Source: Streptomyces termitum
GTDB taxonomy: Bacteria > Actinomycetota > Actinomycetes > Streptomycetales > Streptomycetaceae
Reading direction: 5' to 3'
DNA length: 64,000 bases
NCBI RefSeq assembly: GCF_014650175.1
Contig: NZ_BMUL01000006.1
Location: forward strand, 248,001-312,000
Below the pieces are notes generated by a model. That model was given only the letters and a program-made list of their open reading frames with translations. It did not search any database and was not told the DNA's origin. The position numbers and the translations under genes are program-made. Positions within the stretch are counted from its first letter, which is position 1. Each line of letters opens with the position of its first letter. Below, piece by piece: positions 20,701-28,224 of the stretch.

Positions 20701-21302
20701 CGGTGCTCGATGTCGATGCCGTGGTCCATCAGCTCCAGGAAGTAGCGGTCCTTGCCGAAGATGTCCTGGTACTCGGAGGCGGCCTTCAGGGCCTCGTCGA
20801 ACTGGCCGAGGCGCAGCCGGGTCTGGAGCTCGCCGGAGGGGCAGCCGGTGGAGGCGATCAGCCCCTCGGACCACTGGGAGATGGTCTCCTTGTCCATCCG
20901 GGGCCACTTCTGGAGCCAGCCCTCGGCGTAGGCGTCGGAGGAGAGCTTGAAGAGGTTGTGCAGTCCGGTGGCGTTCGCCGCCCAGATCGTCTTGTGGGTG
21001 TAGCCGCCGGAGCCGGAGACGTCGTCGCGCTTCTGGTGCGGCTGGCCCCACTGGATCTTCCGCTTGTTGCGGCGGGACTCGGGGGCGACGTACGCCTCGA
21101 TGCCGATGATCGGCGTCACACCGGCCTTCTTGGCGGTGTGGAAGAAGTCGTACGCCCCGTGGAGGTTGCCGTGGTCGGACATGGCGATGTGGGTCATGCC
21201 CATCTCGTTGCACGCGTTGAACATGTCCTTCAGCCGCGCGGCACCGTCCAGCAGGGAGTACTGGGTGTGGACGTGGAGGTGCGTGAAGGGCGGCTTGGTC
21301 AC
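17763..21302 (-). CDS. dnaE: DNA polymerase III alpha subunit
   Basis: The catalytic subunit of the replicative polymerase, 1179 residues, acting at the replisome. The N-terminal PHP domain is clear ([35 protein letters not shown]). The palm carries [23 protein letters not shown] and the catalytic aspartates in [13 protein letters not shown], followed by fingers motifs ([44 protein letters not shown]). The C-terminal OB fold lies near [19 protein letters not shown]. The GTG start before [11 protein letters not shown] was preferred to a much longer open frame whose extra N-terminus is low-complexity. It is convergent with the small basic gene and divergent from the DUF2252 gene. Confidence 0.97.
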   Translation of the reverse strand: [1179 protein letters not shown]

Positions 21303-21462
21303 GGGAGGTGCCTCCGAGCATGAACTTCTGGGGGGACAGCGTCGAAGTCTACGTCGCTCCGGCGGCACGGGCGGGGCACTCGGGACTAGGGTCGCGGCGG
21401 AGGCGGACCGGGAACGCCTGTCCCCCTTTGTCATGACCAGTGTCCCACCAGGAGGTCCCCCG

Positions 21463-22788
21463 ATGCCGGTCCCGCAGCCCACCGCCGCCGAGCGCGGCGA
21501 GCAGATCCTCGCCGTCTTCGACACCGCCTTCGGCGAGCTGCTCGCGGCCGACCCGGCCGCCTTCCGGGTCAAGTTCCGGAAGATGGCCGCCTCCGCCTTC
21601 GCCTTCTACCGGGGCACCGCCTGCCTCTTCTACCGGGACCTGGCGGAGGAGGCGCACGGCGGCCCGTTCCTGGACGGGCGGACCGGCCGGGTGTGGATCC
21701 ACGGCGATCTGCACGCCGAGAACTTCGGCACCTACATGGACGCCAACGGGCGGCTGGTCTTCAACGTGAACGACTTCGACGAGGCGTACGTCGGCCCCTT
21801 CACCTGGGACCTCAAGCGGCTCGCCGCCTCCCTCGCCCTGCTCGGCCGCGCCAAGGCGCTCAGCGACGACCAGATCACCCTCCTGGTGCGCGGCTGCGCC
21901 GCCGCCTACCGGGAGAGGATCCGGGTCCTGGCCGGCGGCGCCGAGGGCGACGGGGCGCCCGGCTTCACCCTGGAGACCGCCGACGGGGCGCTGCTCGGCG
22001 CGCTGCGCCGGGCCCGCGCGCGGACCCGCTTCGCGCTGCTCGACTCGATGACGGAGATACGGGGGTACGAGCGCCGCTTCTCCTCGGGCGGCGGGGCGGT
22101 CGAGCTGGACGCGACCACCCGGAACAAGGTGCTGGCCGCCTTCGACGGCTACCTGGCGACGCTGCCGGAGGCCAGCCTGGCCCGCCCGGACTCGTACCGG
22201 GTGAAGGACGTCGTCGGGCGGCGCGGCATCGGCATCGGCTCGGCCGGCCTGCCCTCGTACAACGTCCTCCTGGAGGGGAACAGCGACGCCCTGGAGAACG
22301 ACGTCGTGATCTACCTCAAGCAGGCGCAGACGCCGGCGGTGTCGCGGCACGTGACGGATCCGGCGGTGCGCGGCTACTTCCGGCACGAGGGGCACCGCAC
22401 GGTGATCTCGCAGCGGGCGCTCCAGGCGCACGCCGACCCGTGGCTGGGGTGGACGGAGCTGGACGGCGCCGGGCAGCTGGTGGCCGAGGTGTCGCCGTAC
22501 GCGGTGGACCTGGACTGGTCCGACATCGACGACCCCGGGGAGATCGCGGCGACCGTCGCCGACCTGGGCCGGGCGACGGCGACCATGCACGCGGCGGCGG
22601 ACGACTCCAGCGGCCACTCGCTGGTGCCGTTCTCCACCGAGCGGGCCATCGACGCGGCGATCGCGGCCGACGAGGAGGGCTTCGCGGAGCTGCTGGTGGA
22701 GTTCGCGCACGCCTACGGGGCGCGGGCGCGCGCCGACCACCAGATCTTCGTGGACCTCTTCCGCAACGGCCGGATACCGGGGCTGTAG
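21463..22788 (+). CDS. DUF2252 family protein with kinase-like motif
   Basis: A 441-residue cytoplasmic protein of the DUF2252 family. The central part has the pattern of aminoglycoside-phosphotransferase-like kinases: VWIHGDLHAENFGTYMD (about residues 77-93) followed by VFNVNDFDEAYVGPFTWDLK. These match the catalytic HGDxxxxN and DFD metal-binding motifs. Substrate and activity are unknown. The ATG is preceded by GGAGG at a good distance. It is divergent from dnaE and followed by a small membrane-protein gene. The name DUF2252 is family recognition; the kinase reading is inference from the motif pair. Confidence 0.88.
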   Translation: MPVPQPTAAERGEQILAVFDTAFGELLAADPAAFRVKFRKMAASAFAFYRGTACLFYRDLAEEAHGGPFLDGRTGRVWIHGDLHAENFGTYMDANGRLVFNVNDFDEAYVGPFTWDLKRLAASLALLGRAKALSDDQITLLVRGCAAAYRERIRVLAGGAEGDGAPGFTLETADGALLGALRRARARTRFALLDSMTEIRGYERRFSSGGGAVELDATTRNKVLAAFDGYLATLPEASLARPDSYRVKDVVGRRGIGIGSAGLPSYNVLLEGNSDALENDVVIYLKQAQTPAVSRHVTDPAVRGYFRHEGHRTVISQRALQAHADPWLGWTELDGAGQLVAEVSPYAVDLDWSDIDDPGEIAATVADLGRATATMHAAADDSSGHSLVPFSTERAIDAAIAADEEGFAELLVEFAHAYGARARADHQIFVDLFRNGRIPGL

Positions 22789-22858
22789 CCGCCCGGCGGG
22801 GGTTCACAGGTCTTCCTTAGGGACCCCTTACGGGCGAACGTGGCACACTCGCTTGACG

Positions 22859-23542
22859 ATGGACATGTCGGGTACGCGGCTCAGGGCGCTGCGGGCGGGG
22901 TTCTTCACGGCGCTGGTCGTGACCCTGTCCGTGGCTTCGCACGTCCTGCTCTCCGGAGTGCCGCTGCCGCTGGGCACGGTCGTGCCGGTCGCCGCCGCCG
23001 TCTTCGCCGTGGCGTACGCCCTGGCCGGCCGCGAGCGCGGCTTCGGCCCGATCGCCGGGCTCCTCGTCCCGCTGGAACTGGCGGCGGACACCCTCTTCAC
23101 CAGCGGCCAGGCGGCCTGTTACGGCCCCTCCGGCGGGCCGGTCGCCGGGGCGCTGCGCTCCTTCGGCGTGGAAGTGCTCTGCGGCGGGGCCGTGGGCGCG
23201 CCGCTGCCCGGGGTCGCGGTGCCGGAGGGCGGGACCGCCGCGCCGCTCGCCTCCCCCGATCCGGCGCTGCCGTGGCTGCTGCTCGCCGCGCACGTGCTGG
23301 TCGGGCTGTCGGCGGCCTGCTGGCTGCGCGGCGGGGAGCGGGCGCTGGCGCGGATGCTCGGCGCGGTGGCGGCGGCGGCCTTCCGGCCGCTGGAGCTGCT
23401 CGCGGCGCTGACCGGCGCGGCCGGTGCGGCGGCGCCGGGCCCGGTGCGGCCGGAGGGGCGTCCCGGGCCGTCCCGCACGCGGCTCCTGGTGCACTCGGTG
23501 GGGCGGCGGGGGCCGCCTCGGGGACCGCTCGCTCTCGTCTGA
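22859..23542 (+). CDS. Integral membrane protein next to a DsbA-like gene
   Basis: A 227-residue protein of unrecognised family with four or five hydrophobic segments: LRAGFFTALVVTLSVASHVL, LGTVVPVAAAVFAVAYALAG, PIAGLLVPLELAADTLF and WLLLAAHVLVGLSAACWL. The C-terminus is an Arg/Pro-rich cytoplasmic tail. It has cysteines in an external-looking loop (QAACYGP, EVLCGGAV). The ATG at 22859 or the second ATG two codons later are both possible starts; an earlier TTG is less likely. The thioredoxin-like gene begins 59 bases downstream in the same direction, so a joint role in the cell envelope is plausible but unproven. Confidence 0.72.
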   Translation: MDMSGTRLRALRAGFFTALVVTLSVASHVLLSGVPLPLGTVVPVAAAVFAVAYALAGRERGFGPIAGLLVPLELAADTLFTSGQAACYGPSGGPVAGALRSFGVEVLCGGAVGAPLPGVAVPEGGTAAPLASPDPALPWLLLAAHVLVGLSAACWLRGGERALARMLGAVAAAAFRPLELLAALTGAAGAAAPGPVRPEGRPGPSRTRLLVHSVGRRGPPRGPLALV

Positions 23543-23601
23543 GCGAGCCTCCGAGCCTTCCCCCTCGTCCGCACGGATTTCCCTTACGGAGTCACCCCGT
23601 C

Positions 23602-24414
23602 ATGAGTGCACGCAACAATCAGGCCAACAAGGCAGCCGCCCGTGAGCGTCTGCGCGAGGAGCGCGAGCGCCAGGCCAAGAAGGAGCGGACCCGGCGGCGG
23701 CTGGTCGTCGGCGTCTCGGCGGTGGCGGTGCTCGCCGTCGCCGGCGGCATCGGCTACGCGGTCGTCCGGTCCAACCAGCCGTCGGCGTGGGACGCCGCCG
23801 CCGACGCCGCGGTCACCGCGCCGAAGAACACCGAGGGCGAGAACGGCACGACCGTCGTCATCGGCAAGGACTCGGCGAAGAAGACCCTGGAGCTGTACGA
23901 GGACTCGCGCTGCCCGGTCTGCGCGACCTTCGAGCAGCAGGTCGGCCCCACCGTCGAGAAGGACGTGGCGGCCGGCAGGTACAAGGTGAAGTACGTGGGC
24001 GCCACCTTCATCGACAACTTCGACCAGGGCGAGGGGTCGAAGAACGCCCTGTCGGCGCTGGGCGCGGCGCTGGACGTGAGCCCCGAGGCGTTCCTGAAGT
24101 ACAAGGAGGCGCTGTACTCCGCGAAGTGGCACCCGGACGAGAAGACCGACAAGTTCGCCAAGGACTCCTACCTGCTGGAGGTCGCGGACACCGTCCCGGC
24201 GCTGAAGGGGAACGCCGCCTTCAGGAAGAACGTGGAGGCGGGCACCTTCGACGCGTGGGCGATGAAGATGTCCGAGGCGTTCGACGCGAGCGGGGTGACC
24301 GGGACGCCGACGCTGAAGATGGACGGCAAGGCGCTGACGGTCGGGAACTCGAAGAACCCGCCGCTGTCGGCGGAGGAGTTCGAGACGGTCCTCGCCCCGG
24401 CCCTGGCCGGCTGA
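23602..24414 (+). CDS. Membrane-anchored DsbA-like thioredoxin-fold protein
   Basis: A 270-residue protein. Residues 1-33 are a strongly basic cytoplasmic stretch (NQANKAAARERLREERERQA), 34-55 a single membrane anchor (LVVGVSAVAVLAVAGGIGYA), and the rest an extracytoplasmic thioredoxin domain. The active site is CPVC at residues 104-107 in LYEDSRCPVCATFEQ. The cis-proline loop is seen as GVTGTPTLKMDGK. It belongs to the DsbA/MdbA-like group that oxidises or isomerises disulfides of secreted proteins in actinomycetes; the direction of its redox work cannot be judged. A strong hairpin follows the stop. Confidence 0.92.
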   Translation: MSARNNQANKAAARERLREERERQAKKERTRRRLVVGVSAVAVLAVAGGIGYAVVRSNQPSAWDAAADAAVTAPKNTEGENGTTVVIGKDSAKKTLELYEDSRCPVCATFEQQVGPTVEKDVAAGRYKVKYVGATFIDNFDQGEGSKNALSALGAALDVSPEAFLKYKEALYSAKWHPDEKTDKFAKDSYLLEVADTVPALKGNAAFRKNVEAGTFDAWAMKMSEAFDASGVTGTPTLKMDGKALTVGNSKNPPLSAEEFETVLAPALAG

Positions 24415-24438
24415 CCCCCGCGCTCCCCCGCACCCGCG

Positions 24439-24467
24439 CGGCCCCGGACGGCTTCCGTCCGGGGCCG
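24439..24467 (+). terminator. Terminator after the DsbA-like gene
   Basis: A 13-bp G+C stem (24439-24451 with 24455-24467) closed by a CTT loop, 25 bases after the stop codon. There is no T-tract, as is common in Streptomyces. Confidence 0.75.
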
Positions 24468-24477
24468 TCGCCGCAGG

Positions 24478-24510
24478 AGCGGCGGAACCGGGGGCGAAGC
24501 TCCGGCGAAC
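24478..24510 (-). promoter_or_regulatory. Candidate PHO box (three 11-bp direct repeats) upstream of phoD
   Basis: On the minus strand three consecutive 11-mers read GTTCGCCGGAG (24510-24500), CTTCGCCCCCG (24499-24489) and GTTCCGCCGCT (24488-24478). Streptomyces PhoP binds 11-bp direct repeats resembling GTTCACC plus four bases, and PhoD-type phosphatases are classical PhoP targets. Two of the three repeats keep TTCGCC. The site lies 38-70 bases upstream of a TAATCT -10-like hexamer (24548-24553). Confidence 0.4.
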
Positions 24511-24561
24511 TTTCCGGATTTCGCCTTCCCTTCCGGATACCCGTCAGTAATCTGACTGTCC

Positions 24562-26229
24562 GTGACCAGTCACCCCACCTCCCCGATATCCGCCGACGCC
24601 TCCGCGCCCTCGCGGCGCACGGTCGTCAAGGCGGCCGCCGTCACCGCCGCCGTCGCGCCCGCCCTGCTCGGCGCGGCCGCCCCGGCCCTCGCGGACGCCC
24701 CGGCGCCCGCCTTCCTCCACGGCGTCGCCTCGGGCGACCCGCTCCCCGACGGCGTCCTGCTGTGGACGCGCGTCACCCCGTCCGCCGAGGCCGTGCCCGG
24801 CTCCGGGCTCGGCGCGGACGTCGCGGTCGGCTGGGAGGTGGCCGAGGACCGCGGCTTCGGGCGGGTCGTCGCCTCCGGCACGGCCACCGCGCGCGCGGCG
24901 TCCGACCACACGGTGAAGGCCGACGTCCGGGGCCTGCGCCCGGCCGCCACCTACTTCTTCCGCTTCACCGCCGGCGCCGCCGTCTCGGCGACCGGCCGCA
25001 CCCGCACCGCGCCGGCCGCCGACGCCGCCGTGGACGGCGTCCGCTTCGGCGTGGTGTCCTGCGCCAACTACGAGGCCGGGCACTTCTCCGCGTACCGGCA
25101 CCTCGCCGCCCGGACCGACCTGGACGCGGTGCTGCACCTGGGCGACTACCTCTACGAGTACGCGAGCGGGGTCTACCCGGAGGCGAAGAAGACCGTCCGG
25201 CCGCACGAGCCGCGCCACGAGATCGTGACGCTGGCCGACTACCGGACCCGGCACGGCCGCTACAAGACGGACCCGGACCTCCAGGCGCTGCACGCGGTCC
25301 ACCCGGTGGTGGCGATCTGGGACGACCACGAGTTCGCCAACGACGCCTGGTCGGGCGGGGCCGAGAACCACACCCCGGGCGCCGAGGGCGACTGGGCGGC
25401 CCGGGTCGCCGCCGCCAAGCGGGCCTACTTCGAGTGGATGCCGGTCCGCACCTCGACCGAGGGCACCGTCTTCCGCCGGATCCGCTTCGGCCGGCTGGCC
25501 GATCTGCACCTGCTCGACCTGCGCTCGTTCCGCTCCGCCCCGGCGAAGACGGGGTCCGGCACGGTGGACGACCCGGAGCGGACGATCACCGGCCGGGCGC
25601 AGCTGGACTGGCTGAAGGCGGGGCTGGCCGGTTCGGACGCGGCCTGGCAGCTGGTCGGCACCTCGGTGATGATCTCGCCGGTCGCCTTCGGCGCGCTCCC
25701 GGCGCACCTGCTGGAGCCGCTCGCCGAGCTGCTGGGGCTGCCCGCCGAGGGGATCGCGGTCAACGTCGACCAGTGGGACGGCTTCACCGACGACCGCCGG
25801 GAGCTGCTGGGGCACCTGGCCTCCCGGGCGGTGCGGAACACGGTCTTCCTCACCGGCGACATCCACATGGCCTGGGCCAACGACGTGCCGGCCAAGGCGG
25901 CGACGTACCCGCTCTCCGGCTCGGTGGCGACCGAGTTCGTGGTGACCTCGGTGACCTCGGACAACCTGGACGACCTGCTGAACGTGCTGCCGGGGACCCT
26001 CTCGGTGGTGGCCGCGGGCGCGGTGAAGGCGGCCAACCGGCACGTGAAGTGGGTGGACATGGACCACCACGGCTACGGCGTCCTCGACGTGACCGCGCAG
26101 CGCTCGCAGATGGACTACTACACGGTCTCCGACAAGCGGGACCCGGCGGCGACGGCGGCGTGGGCCCGGTCCTACCGGACGCTCAACGGAACGCAGCGTG
26201 TCGAGCGGGTGTACCAGCCGGTCATCTGA
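24562..26229 (+). CDS. phoD: Tat-secreted alkaline phosphatase D (PhoD family)
   Basis: A 555-residue secreted phosphodiesterase/phosphomonoesterase that supplies inorganic phosphate. The N-terminus is a Tat signal: [20 protein letters not shown], ending near ALADAPAPA. The mature enzyme starts with [20 protein letters not shown]. The PhoD metal centre is shown by [37 protein letters not shown] and [12 protein letters not shown], with the C-terminal histidines in [14 protein letters not shown]. The GTG start lies eight bases after a TAATCT hexamer with no Shine-Dalgarno sequence, suggesting a leaderless mRNA. The spacer upstream contains candidate PHO boxes. Confidence 0.95.
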   Translation: MTSHPTSPISADASAPSRRTVVKAAAVTAAVAPALLGAAAPALADAPAPAFLHGVASGDPLPDGVLLWTRVTPSAEAVPGSGLGADVAVGWEVAEDRGFGRVVASGTATARAASDHTVKADVRGLRPAATYFFRFTAGAAVSATGRTRTAPAADAAVDGVRFGVVSCANYEAGHFSAYRHLAARTDLDAVLHLGDYLYEYASGVYPEAKKTVRPHEPRHEIVTLADYRTRHGRYKTDPDLQALHAVHPVVAIWDDHEFANDAWSGGAENHTPGAEGDWAARVAAAKRAYFEWMPVRTSTEGTVFRRIRFGRLADLHLLDLRSFRSAPAKTGSGTVDDPERTITGRAQLDWLKAGLAGSDAAWQLVGTSVMISPVAFGALPAHLLEPLAELLGLPAEGIAVNVDQWDGFTDDRRELLGHLASRAVRNTVFLTGDIHMAWANDVPAKAATYPLSGSVATEFVVTSVTSDNLDDLLNVLPGTLSVVAAGAVKAANRHVKWVDMDHHGYGVLDVTAQRSQMDYYTVSDKRDPAATAAWARSYRTLNGTQRVERVYQPVI

Positions 26230-26281
26230 CCGATGCTTTTCAGCCATGATCCCGTTTGTTAACGGAAGATCACATGGCTAC

Positions 26282-26327
26282 GGCGGGTGGCGGGTCCGGA
26301 CGTTCGAATCCGGACACACCACCCGCC
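26282..26327 (+). terminator. Long two-part hairpin downstream of phoD
   Basis: The outer stem GGCGGGTGG/CCACCCGCC (26282-26290 with 26319-26327) and the inner stem GTCCGGA/TCCGGAC (26294-26300 with 26309-26315) are separated by a symmetrical 3x3 internal loop and capped by CGTTCGAA. It begins 53 bases after the phoD stop and most simply terminates phoD. The T-loop-like cap and the length also allow a structured RNA. It is the main structure in the 285-base spacer before the metalloprotease gene. Confidence 0.6.
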
Positions 26328-26514
26328 TCCGGCCTGGCTTCTGTTACGTCGTCGTCTCAAACTCCGGAAGCCACACCAAAATTTCTTCCCGTTGCCCCGA
26401 TTCGCCCCACGAATGATTGGGCCTGATCGCCGCTCAACGGCGTCTGACATGAACGCGTAATCTCCCCGCCGTGGCGAGGAAAGACCTCCCACCACCCCCC
26501 GCGAGGAGACACCT

Positions 26515-27516
26515 GTGCGTGCTCTTGTCCGTATATCGCCGCGTACCTCACGTCGTGTGCTCGGCACCGCCGTTCTGGCCGGAACCCTGGCCCTGGCACC
26601 CCTCTCCTCCCCCGTCGTGGCCCAGTCCTCCACCACCCTGGCGGGCGCCTCCGCCGAGGAGTGCGCCGACGGCCCGGCCGCCGTCTCCGGGGCCCGCAAG
26701 GCGCGCGGCGCCGACGGCCACTCCGCCGAGCCCAACGAGGTCACCGCCGCCACGGCCAAGGCCATGGACGACGACCTGCGCAAGAAGCTCTCCGCCGCCA
26801 AGGCCAACGGCCGGCTGAGCGGAGCCGCGAACGCCGCCGCGACCGTGACCATCCCGGTCTACTTCCACGTCATCCACAGCGGGACGACGGGCAAGCTGAC
26901 GTCCACCCAGATCAACAACCAGATGGCCGTCCTGAACGCCGCCTACGCGGGCCAGGGCACCGGCAACGTGAACACCGGCTACCAGTTCGCCCTGGCCGGC
27001 ACCGACTACACGGACAACGCCACCTGGTACAACCTCAGCGACGGCACCTCCGCCGAGACCAGCATGAAGAACACCCTGCGCAAGGGCGGCGCCAACGCGC
27101 TGAACGTCTACACCGCCAACCTCGGCGGCGGACTGCTCGGCTGGGCCACCTTCCCGTCCTCGTACAAGTCCAGCCCGAAGATGGACGGCGTCGTCATCCT
27201 CGACGCCTCGCTGCCCGGCGGCTCCGCCACCAACTACAACCAGGGCGACACCGCCACCCACGAGGTCGGCCACTGGATGGGGCTCTACCACACCTTCCAG
27301 GGCGGCTGCAACGGAAACGGCGACTACGTCTCCGACACCCCGGCCGAGAAGAGCCCGGCCTACGAGTGCCCGACCGGCCGCGACTCCTGCACCAACAAGA
27401 CCGGCGTGGACCCGATCCACAACTTCATGGACTACACGTACGACGCCTGCATGTACCAGTTCACCTCCGGCCAGGTGACCCGCATGAACGACAGCTGGAC
27501 CGCCTACCGGGGCTGA
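26515..27516 (+). CDS. Secreted zinc metalloprotease, M43 (pappalysin/cytophagalysin) type
   Basis: A 333-residue secreted protease. The N-terminus is a Sec signal peptide with an RR pair and hydrophobic core ([20 protein letters not shown], cleavage near VVAQSS). A propeptide-like charged section runs to about residue 100. The catalytic domain begins [15 protein letters not shown], and the extended zinc motif [13 protein letters not shown] (histidine at about residue 249) is followed by the Met-turn region [18 protein letters not shown]. Cysteine pairs ([18 protein letters not shown]) suggest disulfides. The GTG start has GCGAGGAG before it. The target protein is unknown. A perfect 15-bp hairpin follows the gene. 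Confidence 0.94.
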   Translation: MRALVRISPRTSRRVLGTAVLAGTLALAPLSSPVVAQSSTTLAGASAEECADGPAAVSGARKARGADGHSAEPNEVTAATAKAMDDDLRKKLSAAKANGRLSGAANAAATVTIPVYFHVIHSGTTGKLTSTQINNQMAVLNAAYAGQGTGNVNTGYQFALAGTDYTDNATWYNLSDGTSAETSMKNTLRKGGANALNVYTANLGGGLLGWATFPSSYKSSPKMDGVVILDASLPGGSATNYNQGDTATHEVGHWMGLYHTFQGGCNGNGDYVSDTPAEKSPAYECPTGRDSCTNKTGVDPIHNFMDYTYDACMYQFTSGQVTRMNDSWTAYRG

Positions 27517-27535
27517 CGCCCCGTCCGCGCACGGC

Positions 27536-27570
27536 GTGCGGCCCCCCGGGTCTCCCCCGGGGGGCCGCAC
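27536..27570. terminator. Terminator between the metalloprotease gene and the hydrolase gene
   Basis: A perfect 15-bp stem GTGCGGCCCCCCGGG (27536-27550) with its complement at 27556-27570 and the loop TCTCC. It lies between two convergent genes, 20 bases after the metalloprotease stop, with CCCTTTCCC on the plus-strand side. Confidence 0.82.
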
Positions 27571-27594
27571 CCCTTTCCCGTCTCCCGCCGCGCC

Positions 27595-28176
27595 TCACTC
27601 CTCCCCGGCGAGCCCGTCCAGGAAGTCCAGGACGACCGCCCAGGTCCGCCCGGCGGCCTCCGCGTCCCAGTCCGGCAGCTCCGGGTCCGTGTACAGGTGC
27701 CCGGCCCCCCGGTACCGGTGGACCTCCACGTCCGCGCCGGCCCTCCGCATCTGGAGGTACCAGGCGGACAGCCAGTCGTCCGTCTCGTACGGGTCGGGCT
27801 CGGCCACGTGCAGCTGGACGGGCAGCTCGTCCACCGAGGCGTTCGGCGCCAGGTCCGAGGTGCCGTGGAGCAGCACGAGGCCGCGCGCCCGCTCGTCCCC
27901 CAGCGCCAGCGTCTGGGCGGCCGAGGCGCCGAAGGAGAAGCCCGCGTAGACCAGCCCGCGCTCCGAGTACGGGGCGGCGGCCAGCACCGCCCGCCGCAGC
28001 AGCTCGTCCGAACCGATCTCGTCCCGGCGCGCCATGCCCTCCTCCACCGAGTCCGTCGTCCAGCCGTCGAAGAGGTCCGGCGTCCACACCTGGTGACCGG
28101 CGGCCCGCAGCCGCTCGGCCGCCGCCCCGACCGCCGGACGCAGCCCGTACACCGAGTGGAAAAGCATGATGTCCAT
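27595..28176 (-). CDS. Dienelactone hydrolase-like alpha/beta hydrolase
   Basis: A 193-residue alpha/beta hydrolase of the dienelactone hydrolase type. Visible parts are DIMLFHSVYGLRPAV at the N-terminus, the nucleophile-elbow region GLVYAGFSFGASAAQTLAL and the late histidine in YRGAGHLYTDPELPDWD. The elbow reads G-F-S-F-G, so the nucleophile is serine rather than the cysteine of true dienelactone hydrolases; the substrate is therefore open. The ATG before DIMLF has AGGATGG at a good distance; a second ATG three codons upstream has no room for one. It lies downstream of the antiporter gene, with 48 bases between them. Confidence 0.88.
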   Translation of the reverse strand: MDIMLFHSVYGLRPAVGAAAERLRAAGHQVWTPDLFDGWTTDSVEEGMARRDEIGSDELLRRAVLAAAPYSERGLVYAGFSFGASAAQTLALGDERARGLVLLHGTSDLAPNASVDELPVQLHVAEPDPYETDDWLSAWYLQMRRAGADVEVHRYRGAGHLYTDPELPDWDAEAAGRTWAVVLDFLDGLAGEE

Positions 28177-28224
28177 GCCCGCCATCCTGCCACCCGGCAC
28201 CGGCCGCGCCCGCGTCCCCGCCGG

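Noticed and set aside
17736..21323. Open frame of 1195 codons opposite dnaE
   Set aside because: It is antisense to a gene with all polymerase motifs, has a monotonous Gly/Val/Glu/Asp composition and no recognisable domain: a G+C codon-position shadow.
26265..26330. Possible tRNA gene (GTTCGAATCC resembles a tRNA T-loop and B-box)
   Set aside because: The five bases before TTCGAAT do not pair with the five after it, there is no D arm or anticodon arm, and the sequence instead folds as one long symmetrical hairpin.
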